A DNA stretch of 51,420 bases from Accumulibacter sp. (GCF_016789985.1 NZ_JAEUOL010000031.1:1-51420); one strand, 5' to 3'; counted from the stretch's first letter, positions 10,225 to 19,564 are shown. Made by a program: numbers and translations. Notes: generated by a model not told the origin, from the letters alone.

Positions 10225-11247
10225 ACGATAGCCGGCCCGGTCGAAGATCATCTGCGCCTTGGCGCGATACGTCGCCAGCGACCCGACCGGCAGCGTGTCG
10301 GCCTTGAACTTGCCGAGTTCTTCCAGCGCCGGATTGGCCAGTTTGACACCGGGTACCACGGGCCACTCGTTGTTGCCGTCGGCAAAATAGCGTTGCGCCT
10401 CGTCGCTGGACAGGTACTCCAGGAACTTCACTGCTGCTTCCCTGTGCGGCGCCGTCTTCAGCACGCCGCCTCCGGAGACGTTGACGTGCGTGCCACTTCC
10501 TTGCTGGTCGGGCCAGATTACCCCGACTTTCTCCATCGTCTTGCGGTCCTCGGGCTTGTCCGAACGCATCAGACGGGCCAGATAATAGGTATTCGAAACC
10601 GCCACCGCACACTCGCCCGCCGCCACCGCCCGGATCTGATCGGTATCACCGCCCTTTGGTGCGCGTGCGAAGTTCGCTACGACCCCCCTGGCCCACGCCT
10701 CGGCTTTGGCCTCTCCCCGATGGGCAATGATCGATGCGAGCAGTGACAGGTTGTAGGGGTGTGAACCCGAGCGCGAACAGACCTTGCCCTTCAGCCGCGG
10801 ATTCGCCAGATCATCGTAGGTCCTGAGTTCGTCCGGATTGACCATCTCCTTGGCGTAGATGATGACGCGGGCGCGCAGCGAAAATGCATACCAGTCGGCG
10901 GTCCGCAGATGCGCCGGGATGCGCGTCTCGAGCACGCGCGACTGAAGCGGTGCGAGCAATCCCATCTCGTGCGCGGCGGCCAGACGGGCCGCATCGACGG
11001 TCAACAGAACATCGGCCGGGCTGTTCGCCCCTTCGTTGCGTATCCGCTCGAGCAGTTCGTCCTCCTTGCCCTCGATACGCTTGACGGTGATGCCCGTCTG
11101 GCGGGTAAACCCGCTGTACAGGGCTTCGTCGGTCTGATAGTGGCGAGCCGAGTAAAGATTCAACACCTTTTCCTGAGCCTGGGCACTGGCCAGCGGCGCG
11201 GCAGCGAGAGCCAGGAGGAACAGCGAGCCGGGAAATCCAAAATTCAT
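10222..11247 (-). CDS. fbpA: Ferric iron ABC transporter, periplasmic binding protein
   Basis: 341-residue class II periplasmic Fe(III)-binding protein. A Sec signal peptide occupies ~residues 1-24 (FLLALAAAPLASAQA, cleavage before QEKVLNLY). The mature protein starts with the typical VLNLYSARHY, and the adjacent tyrosines that coordinate iron in FbpA are present in VSNTYYLARL. It is convergent with fbpB (22-bp gap) and on the same strand as the nlpC-like gene upstream, separated from it by a terminator. A weak Fur-like site lies ~75 bp upstream. Confidence 0.93.
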   Translation of the reverse strand: MNFGFPGSLFLLALAAAPLASAQAQEKVLNLYSARHYQTDEALYSGFTRQTGITVKRIEGKEDELLERIRNEGANSPADVLLTVDAARLAAAHEMGLLAPLQSRVLETRIPAHLRTADWYAFSLRARVIIYAKEMVNPDELRTYDDLANPRLKGKVCSRSGSHPYNLSLLASIIAHRGEAKAEAWARGVVANFARAPKGGDTDQIRAVAAGECAVAVSNTYYLARLMRSDKPEDRKTMEKVGVIWPDQQGSGTHVNVSGGGVLKTAPHREAAVKFLEYLSSDEAQRYFADGNNEWPVVPGVKLANPALEELGKFKADTLPVGSLATYRAKAQMIFDRAGYR

Positions 11248-11314
11248 GGTCTTACCTCCAGTGGTAGCGTCGGATCATCGAGCTTCAGCTGGAGATGATA
11301 GCAAGCAGGCACCA

Positions 11315-11337
11315 TATTGTAAATGCGAATCGTTCCT
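11315..11337 (-). promoter_or_regulatory. Possible Fur box / promoter region of fbpA
   Basis: The segment around AAATGCGAATCGTTCC resembles half of a Fur box (AATGCGAAT) and lies 70-90 bp upstream of the fbpA start, between it and the upstream terminator. The second half-site is poor, so the match is weaker than at 8535-8553. Confidence 0.35.
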
Positions 11338-11346
11338 TTTTTCCGA

Positions 11347-11375
11347 CAAAAGAAAGGCGACGCGATGCGTCGCCT
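11347..11375 (-). terminator. Rho-independent terminator of the NlpC/P60 gene
   Basis: On the minus strand a 9-bp stem AGGCGACGC / GCGTCGCCT with a 3-nt loop is followed by TTTCTTTTG. It lies 23 bp after the stop of the NlpC/P60 gene and isolates it from fbpA. Confidence 0.85.
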
Positions 11376-11397
11376 GGAGCGTGCCCGAAAAGCTGTG

Positions 11398-11907
11398 TCA
11401 GCGTGCCAGCAGACGTCGTGCGCCGTTGTAGCGTTGCATCCAGTAACTCTGGCGCATGTCCTCCACGCGAATTTCGGCACCGGTGCGCGGTGCGTGCAGA
11501 AAACGGTTGTCGCCAAGATAGATACCAACATGCGAGAAGGCGTGGCGCATCGTGTTGAAGAAAACGAGGTCGCCAGGCTTCAATTCGTGACGGTCGATCA
11601 CCGCACCAATCTCACTCTGTTCCCGCGCGCTGCGCGGCAGGAGGATGCCCATGGCTTCCTTGTATACGATCTGGACGAAACCGCTGCAGTCGAGACCCGT
11701 ATCGGGATTGGTTCCACCGAAGCGATAATTGATGCCGATCAGTTCGAAACCCTTGAGGATCAGATCCTGAACGCTGTTGCTGTAGCGTTCAAGTAGCGAA
11801 GGTTCCTCACTGATGACTGGCGGTTCGCTGGCGTTGATCGGGCCAACCCATGACATGGCAATCATGGCGGCGCTCGCGAGAGCGCGGAGGAGTTGATTTC
11901 TGAGCAT
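11398..11907 (-). CDS. NlpC/P60 family cell-wall hydrolase (C40 peptidase)
   Basis: Secreted cysteine peptidase predicted to cut peptidoglycan stem peptides. The start at MLRNQLLRALASAAM gives 169 residues with a Sec signal peptide (~1-27, ending INA-SEPP); there is no lipobox. The catalytic triad is visible: Cys in GLDCSGFVQ, His in SHVGIYLGD and the third polar residue, His, in FLHAP. Upstream codons in the same frame (to 11970) lack family resemblance. It is monocistronic: terminator downstream and a long intergenic region upstream. Confidence 0.92.
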   Translation of the reverse strand: MLRNQLLRALASAAMIAMSWVGPINASEPPVISEEPSLLERYSNSVQDLILKGFELIGINYRFGGTNPDTGLDCSGFVQIVYKEAMGILLPRSAREQSEIGAVIDRHELKPGDLVFFNTMRHAFSHVGIYLGDNRFLHAPRTGAEIRVEDMRQSYWMQRYNGARRLLAR

Positions 11908-12255
11908 GGGGACGAAATTTATGTGAAAAATGTCACGCTGTAAACCCCCTGTCGAGTGATGCATGATCAAGAAGATGGATCAACTGAGCATTACAAGGCC
12001 ATAACTTAAATGGGAAAATAACGCCAGACGAGGCTTCGGGCCGATGGTGCACCGCACATGGGATTGCTCCGCCAAACACGGTATAGTCGCCAGCCTCGCG
12101 ACTTTTGGTGCAAGCGACCGGCTCGACCGGCCTTCGGCGCCGGGCGGCATGGCCAGAAAGCCCGGCCTTTGTGTTTATAATCGTTCCCTGGTTCATGGGC
12201 TGGAGCCCGGTCGCGACGGGTACTGCCCTTGTCCGATCCACAGTATGGAGTGCGC
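11908..12255. other. Divergent intergenic region, nlpC-like / acuI-like genes
   Basis: 348 bp without a supported gene. It is AT-richer than its surroundings near 11930-12020, as expected of the minus-strand promoter of the NlpC/P60 gene. A consensus -10 hexamer for the plus strand lies at 12176-12181. A GC-rich inverted segment around 12126-12170 may form RNA structure. Confidence 0.5.
12176..12181 (+). promoter_or_regulatory. -10 hexamer TATAAT upstream of the reductase gene
   Basis: An exact TATAAT 75 bp before the ATG at 12256. The 17-bp-upstream position (CAGAAA) is a poor -35, so an activator may be needed. Confidence 0.45.
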
Positions 12256-13251
12256 ATGAGTCCCTTCAAGGCTTATCTGATCGAAGACCACGGTGGTCTG
12301 GCGCGAGGCGGCATGGTCACCTTCGACCCAGCCCGACTGGATCCGGGAGAGGTAGACATCAGGGTTGCTTTTTCCAGTGTGAACTACAAGGACGCCCTGG
12401 CGGCCACCGGTGCGGGGCGCATCATCCGCCGCTTTCCCTGTGTCGGCGGCATCGATCTCTCGGGAACCGTCACCGCCAGCCGCGACCCGCGCTTCCAGCC
12501 AGGCGACGCAGTCATCGCGACCAGTTTCGATATTGGTGTGGCGCACCACGGCGGCTACGCCGAGTACGCGCGAGTTCCTGGGCGCTGGGTGGTGCCGCTT
12601 CCTGCCGGACTGTCGCTGCATGATGCGATGGCCCTCGGGACGGCCGGGTTCACGGCGGCGCTCGGCGTCGTCCGGATGGAAGAGAATGGCCTCAGGCCGG
12701 ACAGGGGTCCGGTCATCGTTACCGGAGCGACAGGCGGCGTTGGCAGTCTGGCGGTAAACATGCTGGCGGCACGGGGCTACCGGATCACCGCGCTGACCCG
12801 CAAGGAGAGCGAAGTCGATTATCTCAAGAGCCTCGGTGCAGCGGAGGTAATGTTCCGTTCGACGCTCGATCTGGAGCGCATCAGACCACTCGACCGGGCA
12901 CTCTGGGCCGGCGCCGTCGACAACCTCGGTGGCGACGTACTGGCCTGGATCGCCAGCACCATGCAACAGGCTGGGACGATCGCCAGCATTGGACTGGCCG
13001 CCAGCCCTACCCTCAACACTACGGTCATGCCCTTCATCCTGCGCGGCGCCAGCCTGCTCGGAATTGATTCCGGCTATATTGGCGAACCGTATCGCAGTGG
13101 CGTCTGGCAACGCCTGGCCGGCGACCTCCGAGTGCCACACCTGCCAGCGATGACGCGCACCATCACCTTCGACGACCTGCCTGACATCTTCCATGACTAT
13201 GTCGAGGGGCGTGCGCACGGCCGCGTCGTCGTCGCCATCGCCGGCGCCTGA
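12256..13251 (+). CDS. AcuI/YhdH family NADPH-dependent enoyl(acrylyl)-CoA reductase
   Basis: Zinc-free medium-chain dehydrogenase of the YhdH/AcuI group, which reduces acrylyl-CoA to propionyl-CoA or acts as a quinone oxidoreductase. The start at MSPFKAYLIE (331 residues) has GGAG 6 nt upstream; an earlier in-frame ATG at 12229 does not. Family marks are VAFSSVNYKDALAATG near residue 40, CVGGIDLSG, the Rossmann motif TGATGGVGSLAV, and the C-terminal GRVVVAIAG. prpE (propionyl-CoA synthetase) lies 1.2 kb downstream on the same strand, consistent with C3-CoA metabolism, though the substrate here is inferred from family alone. Confidence 0.88.
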   Translation: MSPFKAYLIEDHGGLARGGMVTFDPARLDPGEVDIRVAFSSVNYKDALAATGAGRIIRRFPCVGGIDLSGTVTASRDPRFQPGDAVIATSFDIGVAHHGGYAEYARVPGRWVVPLPAGLSLHDAMALGTAGFTAALGVVRMEENGLRPDRGPVIVTGATGGVGSLAVNMLAARGYRITALTRKESEVDYLKSLGAAEVMFRSTLDLERIRPLDRALWAGAVDNLGGDVLAWIASTMQQAGTIASIGLAASPTLNTTVMPFILRGASLLGIDSGYIGEPYRSGVWQRLAGDLRVPHLPAMTRTITFDDLPDIFHDYVEGRAHGRVVVAIAGA

Positions 13252-13283
13252 AGCGGGCCGGACCGACGGAAGCGCGAGACTCG

Positions 13284-14426
13284 ATGGACGACCCGGCTCA
13301 GCGACCCCGCATCCTGATCGTCGACGAATCGCGCATGGCACGCGCCGCCTTGATCAAGCGCGTTCGCGAGCATTACAGCTTTCGCGAGGAGGTCGATGGC
13401 GAGGCCGGCTGGCAAGCCCTGGTCCTCGATCACTCGATACAGTTGGTGATCTGTGCTCTGGCACTGCCGATGCTCGATGGCGACGGTCTGCTGGCCAGGG
13501 TTCGCTCATCGAGACTGACCCGGCTGCGCCAGATGCCGGTGTTGATCATCGCCGGCGACAATGAGGAAGCCAACGAACGAGCGCGAGCGCTGGGCGCTTC
13601 CGACTTCATCAGCCGCAGCGTCGGCACGGCCGAACTGTTGACCCGCATTGCCTCACTGCTGGCCCGCACCCAGGCGCAGAACGATCTGGCAGAGAGCGTC
13701 AACCGTACGGCGCAGCATCCCGCAACCGGGCTGCCAACCCGCCAGCACATCGAAGTACAGGCGGGGCAGGCGCTGGCCTATGCCAATCGCCATAATGCTC
13801 CGGCCAGCATCCTGGTCCTGGGTTTCGACCGGTTCGACGAGCTGCGGACGGAACACGGCGACGAGGTGGTGAGCAAGTTGCAGAGCAAACTGATCAGCAT
13901 CCTGGCCCAGAAAGTGCGCAAGGAGGACACCCTGGGCCATTTTTCGGACAGCGAACTGGCAATCGTCTCGCCCGGCACGCCCTACCCCGCGTGCGAGGCT
14001 TTTGCCAACCGGCTGCGCGAGGCGTTTGCCGTCGCCCACATTGCGGTGCATGGCCAGCGACTGGATCTGTCAGTCAGTCTCGGCGTGGCGAGCAGCCCGA
14101 ACGATCAGGTGACTTCGGCGGCCACACTGATCACCCTCGCCGGAGATCGGCTGAGAGCTGCCCAACAGGCCGGAGGCAATCGGGTGCTGGCCTGCGTCGA
14201 CCAGGGGCTGAGCGAAATTCCGGTACCCCGGCTTGGCCACGCCATCGACCTGATCAGGGCCGGCCATGCGAAGGTGGTGATTCCGCATCTTGTGCCGCTC
14301 GGCAAGGAAATGCTGCCTCTCCTGGAATTGCTGGAAAGGGAGTGGAAGTTGGGTCTGCCTTTGGCAGATATTCGAAAACGAACGCTGGACCGGGAGCACG
14401 AAATCGAAGACACTCGGCAGGCCTAG
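13284..14426 (+). CDS. Degenerate receiver domain + degenerate GGDEF domain with intact I-site
   Basis: 380 residues. The N-terminal receiver-like domain (~10-128) keeps the acidic pair (D14/E15), but the phosphoacceptor Asp is Ala58 (VICALALPMLDG), the conserved Thr/Ser is Ala and the conserved Lys is Arg, so it should not be phosphorylated. The GGDEF-like domain (~145-310) retains the entry motif ATGLPTR, but the active-site loop is SDSEL (221-225) instead of GGDEF, so cyclase activity is not expected. The RxxD inhibitory c-di-GMP site is intact (R212-K-E-D215, exactly five residues before the loop). This pattern suggests a c-di-GMP receptor. A C-terminal ~70-residue segment is unassigned. 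It lies 32 bp after the reductase gene. Confidence 0.88.
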   Translation: MDDPAQRPRILIVDESRMARAALIKRVREHYSFREEVDGEAGWQALVLDHSIQLVICALALPMLDGDGLLARVRSSRLTRLRQMPVLIIAGDNEEANERARALGASDFISRSVGTAELLTRIASLLARTQAQNDLAESVNRTAQHPATGLPTRQHIEVQAGQALAYANRHNAPASILVLGFDRFDELRTEHGDEVVSKLQSKLISILAQKVRKEDTLGHFSDSELAIVSPGTPYPACEAFANRLREAFAVAHIAVHGQRLDLSVSLGVASSPNDQVTSAATLITLAGDRLRAAQQAGGNRVLACVDQGLSEIPVPRLGHAIDLIRAGHAKVVIPHLVPLGKEMLPLLELLEREWKLGLPLADIRKRTLDREHEIEDTRQA

Positions 14427-14469
14427 TTTTCACTGGTGCAGGTGGTTCAATTTTTGAAGAGAGAGTCTT

Positions 14470-16368
14470 ATGACGACAGTTCAAGAGTTTCACAAGAAAT
14501 CAATAGAAGATCCGGACGCCTTCTGGGGTGAACAGGCCAAACTCATCGACTGGCACAAGCCGTTCACCAAGGTACTCGACTTTTCCCGCCCGCCGTTCGC
14601 CAAATGGTTTGTCGGTGGTGAAACCAACCTTTGCTACAACGCGGTTGACCGGCACGCAGCCAAGCGTCCACACGACCGTGCCCTGGTCTTCATCTCCACC
14701 GAGACCGACCAGGAAGTGGTCTACTCCTTCGCCGAACTGAAGAAGGAAGTGATGCGCACCGCGGCGATCATGCAGAGCCTCGGCGTCGGCAAGGGCGACC
14801 GGGTTCTGATCTACATGCCGATGATCGCCGAAGCGCTGTTCGCCATGCTCGCCTGCACACGCATCGGCGCCATCCACTCGGTGGTCTTCGGCGGTTTTGC
14901 TTCCGGCTCGCTGGCCACCCGTATTGACGATGCCGCGCCCAAACTGGTGGTATCCTCGGATGCCGGCATGCGCGGCGGCAAGGCGGTGCCCTACAAGGAT
15001 CTGCTCGACGAGGCGATCTCCCTGGCGCAACACAAGCCGGCCAAGGTGCTGATGGTGGACCGGGGTCTCGACAAGAACTTCAACAAGGTCGAAGGTCGCG
15101 ATGTCGATTATGCAAGCCTGCGCGCCCAGTTCATGGACGCCGAGGTCCCGGTCACCTGGCTGGAGTCATCCGAGCCATCGTACATCCTGTATACCTCGGG
15201 AACGACCGGCAAACCGAAGGGGGTGCAGCGTGACACCGGCGGTTACGCGGTTGCACTGGCGTCGTCGATCAAGAATATCTACTGCGGCAACGAAGGCGAA
15301 ACCTATTTCGCGACCTCGGACATCGGCTGGGTGGTCGGCCACTCGTACATCGTTTACGGACCGCTGATCGCCGGCATGGCAACCATCATGTACGAGGGAA
15401 CACCCTTGCGCCCCGACCCCGGCATCTGGTGGCAGATCGTCGAGAAGTACAAGGTCAGCGTCATGTTCTCCGCACCGACGGCAGCCCGCGTGCTGAAAAA
15501 ACACGACACCTCGTACATGCACAAGTACGACCTGTCGACCCTGCGCCACCTCTTCCTCGCCGGCGAACCGCTCGATCAGCCGACGCACGAGTGGATCATG
15601 AACGAACTCGGACGGCCGGTGATCGACAACTATTGGCAGACCGAAACCGGCTGGCCCATCCTCTCGGCCATGCCGGGAGTCGAAAAGACCGAGATCCGCT
15701 ACGGCACGCCGAGCTTCCCGGTATATGGCTACAACCTGAAGATCTTCCGCGAGGACGGCACGATCTGCGACCCGGACGAAAAGGGCATCGTCGGCATCCT
15801 GCCACCACTGCCGCCCGGTTGCCTGTCCACCGTCTGGGGTGACGACGCGCGCTTCGTGTCGACCTATTTCTCGCTCTTCCGCGAGCCGCAGGTATACTCC
15901 TCGTTCGACTGGGGCATCAAGGACAAGGACGGCTACCATTACATCCTTGGTCGCACCGATGACGTGATCAATGTCGCCGGCCACCGGCTCGGTACGCGCG
16001 AGATCGAGGAAGCCATCCAGGGCCATCCGGCGATCGCCGAAGTGGCCGTCGTGGGAGTTGCCGATCAACTCAAGGGACAGATGCCGATGGCCTTCGCCGT
16101 CGTCAAGAGCGTCGACAGCATCGCCACTCCGGAACTCGCAGCCGCACTCGAGAAGCAGGTCATGAAGCAGGTGGACGACAGCCTCGGGGCAATTGCCCGG
16201 CCGAGCCGGGTACACTTCCTCACCGTGCTCCCCAAGACCCGCTCGGGCAAACTGCTGCGGCGCTCGATCCAGGCACTCGCCGAAGGGCGCGATCCGGGCG
16301 ACCTGACGACCATCGAGGATCCGACCGCCCTCGAACAGTTGCAGCGCGCGCTGGGCACCAAGGCCTGA
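14470..16368 (+). CDS. prpE: Propionyl-CoA synthetase
   Basis: 632-residue acyl-CoA synthetase that activates propionate with ATP and CoA. The N-terminal ACS domain begins FHKKSIEDPDAFWGEQAKLIDW, the AMP-binding signature is YTSGTTGKPKGVQRD, and the region NYWQTETGWPI carries the Trp typical of short-chain substrates. The C-terminal hinge (GRTDDVINVAGHRLGTREIEEA) is followed by TRSGKLLRR with the acetylation-regulated lysine at ~594. Length and the RD residues after the P-loop match PrpE rather than acetyl-CoA synthetase. It is followed by a strong terminator. The other prp (methylcitrate cycle) genes are not in this window. Confidence 0.95.
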   Translation: MTTVQEFHKKSIEDPDAFWGEQAKLIDWHKPFTKVLDFSRPPFAKWFVGGETNLCYNAVDRHAAKRPHDRALVFISTETDQEVVYSFAELKKEVMRTAAIMQSLGVGKGDRVLIYMPMIAEALFAMLACTRIGAIHSVVFGGFASGSLATRIDDAAPKLVVSSDAGMRGGKAVPYKDLLDEAISLAQHKPAKVLMVDRGLDKNFNKVEGRDVDYASLRAQFMDAEVPVTWLESSEPSYILYTSGTTGKPKGVQRDTGGYAVALASSIKNIYCGNEGETYFATSDIGWVVGHSYIVYGPLIAGMATIMYEGTPLRPDPGIWWQIVEKYKVSVMFSAPTAARVLKKHDTSYMHKYDLSTLRHLFLAGEPLDQPTHEWIMNELGRPVIDNYWQTETGWPILSAMPGVEKTEIRYGTPSFPVYGYNLKIFREDGTICDPDEKGIVGILPPLPPGCLSTVWGDDARFVSTYFSLFREPQVYSSFDWGIKDKDGYHYILGRTDDVINVAGHRLGTREIEEAIQGHPAIAEVAVVGVADQLKGQMPMAFAVVKSVDSIATPELAAALEKQVMKQVDDSLGAIARPSRVHFLTVLPKTRSGKLLRRSIQALAEGRDPGDLTTIEDPTALEQLQRALGTKA

Positions 16369-16401
16369 GCCAGCGCAGAACCAACTGCTGCGCGTCGCAT
16401 G

Positions 16402-16436
16402 CGCCTGCCGCCCCGCAACGGGCGGCAGGCGTTTTT
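16402..16436 (+). terminator. Rho-independent terminator of prpE
   Basis: A 12-bp GC-rich stem (CGCCTGCCGCCC / GGGCGGCAGGCG) with a 6-nt loop, then TTTTT on the plus strand. It ends one base before the complement of the menD stop codon, so it also separates the converging menD transcript. Confidence 0.92.
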
Positions 16437-18152
16437 CTAGCTCACCAAAGCCGCGGCCGCTGCCCAGAAAGCCCGCTGCCTGGCGACGCTCACCCGGCGA
16501 TCGAGCACCAACTCAAGCAACCAGGGCCCGCCCTCTTGCAGAGCCTGGGCAAGCCCTGCCCGCAGTTCCACGAGGGAACACGTGCGCCGGTAAGCCAGGC
16601 CGAAGCATTCGGCGGCAGCCCTGAAATCAAGCCGCTGCGGCGTCAGCCAAGCGCGTTCGAATTCCGGCAGATTGGCCATCGGCAAGTACTCGAAGATGCC
16701 ACCTCCCCCGTTGTTGATCACCAGCACGATGATGTCGTGCCCACCGGCAACGGCCAGTGCGGTCAGATCATGCTGCGCCGTCAGATCCCCGAGCAGTGCC
16801 AGACAGGGACCCTCGGTGGCAATGCCCAGCGCGGTTGATAGATTGCCGTCGATACCGCTCGCACCACGGTTGCCAAAGATGCGCAGCGGTTTGTCGCCGC
16901 TCCCCGAGAAGGCATCGAGCTCGCGAATCGGCAAGGAGTTGCCGCAAAACAGGCGATGACCGGCCGGCAACTGCTCGATCAGCGCCGGAATCAGTGCCGC
17001 GGCAGAGTTTTCGTGCGCACGGTGGCCGGCGGCCATCGCTTCCACCCGGGCTTCCGCCCGGGCAAATGACGCCCGCCAGGACGCGGGGCCGGGCTCCGGT
17101 GCAGCGGCCAGCAAGGCCGTGCAGACAGCAAGCGGATCGGCCTGGATCAACGTCGCCGTACGGTGCAGAGGATCCGGCCAGCGGTGATCGGGAGCCACCA
17201 GCATGTGCTGTGCCCCGGCCAGTGTGTTCAGCCAGTCCTGCAGCGAACGAGCCAGCGGAAAGGCACCGAAGCGCAGCACCCATTCCGGTTGCGCCCCGGC
17301 CAACCAGCCCGGCTGACGCAAGAAGGCATCGTAGCGCACGCACAGGCGGCTACGGTCGTGCTTGCCGAAACGCAGATTCGACAGCGCCTCGGCGAAAACC
17401 GGACAATCGAGCTGGCCGGCCAGGGCGGTCACCGCCTCGGCAAAAGGTGGGGAAAAATCGGCCCCGCCACAGACAATGACGCCCCGCCGGCGGCTGATCG
17501 CCGCCGCCGTGTGCGCCACCAGTGGCGCATCCGGCTGCACGAGCGGCGCTGCCAGACGAACCGCGGCGGCGGGCGGGGTACTCGGACCGGCTACCGCCAC
17601 AGACGGGAGCAGCGGTTCGCGAAATGCCAGGTTGAGGTGCACCGGCCCCGGCGATGGCCAGCGGCTGTCGCGACACGCACGCGCTGCCAGATGCTGCATC
17701 TGGCTGACCGAGAAATCGGCGCCGGGTGGACCCGGTGCGAAAAATGCGCGCACGTGCCGCCCAAACAGTTGCAACTGATCGATCGTCTGGTTGGCGCCCC
17801 AACCGAGCAACTCCGGTGGGCGGTCCGCCGACAGCAGAAGCAGGGGAATGCCAGCGTAATCGGCTTCGATCACCGCCGGATACCAGTTGGCCGGCGCCGA
17901 GCCCGAGGTGCACAGCACCGCCGCCGGGAAGCCGCTGACCTTGGCCACACCCAGAGCGAAAAAGGCGGCGCTGCGCTCGTCGAGCACGACGTGACAGCGA
18001 ATCGCCGGTTGCCGCAGAAAAGCCAGCGCCAAGGGGCTGGAGCGCGCCCCCGGTGAAAGGATCAACTCGCGCAAGCCAGCCATCGCCAGACCGTCGACCA
18101 GCGCCTGCGACCAGCACAGGTTGAGCCGACCGTCATCGGGCGTTGCACTCAT
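16437..18152 (-). CDS. menD: 2-succinyl-5-enolpyruvyl-6-hydroxy-3-cyclohexene-1-carboxylate synthase
   Basis: ThDP-dependent MenD, joining isochorismate and 2-oxoglutarate in menaquinone synthesis. 571 residues, the normal size. The N-terminal pyrimidine-binding domain carries the activating Glu in VLDERSAAFFALG, and TSGSAPANWYPAVIEA is typical of MenD. The ThDP/Mg site is GDLTAQHDLTAL ... VLVINNGGGGIFEYLP near residues 455-495. The start overlaps the end of menF by 4 bp (ATGA), the last step in a tightly coupled menE-menF-menD operon. Confidence 0.96.
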   Translation of the reverse strand: MSATPDDGRLNLCWSQALVDGLAMAGLRELILSPGARSSPLALAFLRQPAIRCHVVLDERSAAFFALGVAKVSGFPAAVLCTSGSAPANWYPAVIEADYAGIPLLLLSADRPPELLGWGANQTIDQLQLFGRHVRAFFAPGPPGADFSVSQMQHLAARACRDSRWPSPGPVHLNLAFREPLLPSVAVAGPSTPPAAAVRLAAPLVQPDAPLVAHTAAAISRRRGVIVCGGADFSPPFAEAVTALAGQLDCPVFAEALSNLRFGKHDRSRLCVRYDAFLRQPGWLAGAQPEWVLRFGAFPLARSLQDWLNTLAGAQHMLVAPDHRWPDPLHRTATLIQADPLAVCTALLAAAPEPGPASWRASFARAEARVEAMAAGHRAHENSAAALIPALIEQLPAGHRLFCGNSLPIRELDAFSGSGDKPLRIFGNRGASGIDGNLSTALGIATEGPCLALLGDLTAQHDLTALAVAGGHDIIVLVINNGGGGIFEYLPMANLPEFERAWLTPQRLDFRAAAECFGLAYRRTCSLVELRAGLAQALQEGGPWLLELVLDRRVSVARQRAFWAAAAALVS

Positions 18153-19564
18153 CGGGTTCCGGTGCGCCCGGCGAGCGGAGGCCGGGCGTACCGTGCATGT
18201 TGCAGGGCATCGGCGATGACCGCCAGCTTGGCCTCGGTCTCAGCCAGTTCCTGCGCTGGCTGGGAACCGGCAACGATGCCGGCGCCGGCAAACAACTCCG
18301 CTCGCGTCCTCTCGATTCGCGCACAACGCAGGACGACGACCGCTTCGCCGTCGCCACAGCGGTCGACCCAGCCCAGGCCACCGCTGTACCAGGCGCCACG
18401 CTGCTCGCCGTGTGCCTGCAGCCACTCGCCCGCGACCGCTGCCGGCCAGCCGCCAACCGCCGGCGTCGGATGCAGTGCAGCGAGCAGGTCGAAGAAACCC
18501 ACCCCCTGCCGCAGCCGACCACACACCGTCGTCCGCAGATGTTGCAGGCCGCGCAACTGCATGACCTCGGCGGCCTGCGGCAGCGCCAGCGAGGCGCAGA
18601 GGGGCACCAGCGCGGCGTGTACGGCATCGACCACCAACTGCTGTTCGCGCCGATTCTTCCCGTCCTGCAGCGTCAGCGAGCCAGGCTGATCAGTTGCCGC
18701 CGCACCCAGCCAGGCAGTACCCGCCAGAGCGTCTGCCTGCACCCGATCACCGCGCAGCGCCACCAGGCGCTCCGGCGTCGCGCCAAACAGGCCTTGTCCC
18801 TGATGGCCAACGCCATAGATCGTGCATTCGGGGTACCTGCGCAAGAGCAGCGCGAGTAGCGGGGCAACGGCAATCGTCTCGTCGGCATCGATGTTCAGGC
18901 TGCGCGCAAGGACCAGCTTGTCCAGCTTGCCGCCCGCAATGTCCGCCAGGGCAGCGCGTGCGCGCGCCAGAAAAACCTGCTCCGCCAGCACATTGGCCCG
19001 ACGCCGCAAGGCGGATACGGGCGGTGAATCGTCCAGTGGTCTGCTGGCCGCCTGCAGTTCGCCAAGCCAGCGTTTGACCGCTCCCTCCGCCTCGGCTCCG
19101 ACACAACTGAAGGTCGCCGTACGCCGGCCGCCGCGATTCTGCAGCAGGATGGCAGGTACCAGCAGGCGTGCATTCGGCCACTGATCGACGCTTTCCGGAG
19201 CAAAGGCAAAGCCGACATGCGCCAAGGGCTGGACATCCGTGCGCGCCTGATCGTCATGCCGCCAGACCGCAGAAAGTCCGGCGAAGGCGGCCTGCAGTGC
19301 CGGGAAGCGTGCCGCGCCGGCCGTGCAGAAACTCATCGCGCGCCCGATCGCCAGCCGGCATTCGCCAGACCCGCTGGTGGGCGCCCGCGCCCACCAGTTG
19401 ACATGGTTGCGCGTCAGGTCGACACCCAGCCAGTCATCGCCGCCCTGACCGAGGTCGAGCGTAATGCTCAGCAGACCACTCGCCGGTGTGCCGGCCAGGC
19501 CGGCGACCAGACGGCGCTGCAACAGGCCGATCAATCGCCTGTCGAGCAGTTGCCCCAGGCTCAT
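18149..19564 (-). CDS. menF: Isochorismate synthase
   Basis: Chorismate-utilising enzyme converting chorismate to isochorismate. The start at MSLGQLLDRRLIG (471 residues) overlaps the menE stop by 4 bp; the frame is open further upstream but that stretch lies inside menE. The C-terminal catalytic domain shows KLDKLVLARS, LFGATPERLVALRGD, ALAGTAWLG, LHPTPAVGGWPAA, SGGLGWVD and AGAGIVAGSQPAQELAE, the classic chorismate-binding order with the Mg-binding glutamates. The sequence alone does not separate MenF from EntC; the flanking menE and menD decide it. Confidence 0.93.
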   Translation of the reverse strand: MSLGQLLDRRLIGLLQRRLVAGLAGTPASGLLSITLDLGQGGDDWLGVDLTRNHVNWWARAPTSGSGECRLAIGRAMSFCTAGAARFPALQAAFAGLSAVWRHDDQARTDVQPLAHVGFAFAPESVDQWPNARLLVPAILLQNRGGRRTATFSCVGAEAEGAVKRWLGELQAASRPLDDSPPVSALRRRANVLAEQVFLARARAALADIAGGKLDKLVLARSLNIDADETIAVAPLLALLLRRYPECTIYGVGHQGQGLFGATPERLVALRGDRVQADALAGTAWLGAAATDQPGSLTLQDGKNRREQQLVVDAVHAALVPLCASLALPQAAEVMQLRGLQHLRTTVCGRLRQGVGFFDLLAALHPTPAVGGWPAAVAGEWLQAHGEQRGAWYSGGLGWVDRCGDGEAVVVLRCARIERTRAELFAGAGIVAGSQPAQELAETEAKLAVIADALQHARYARPPLAGRTGTR

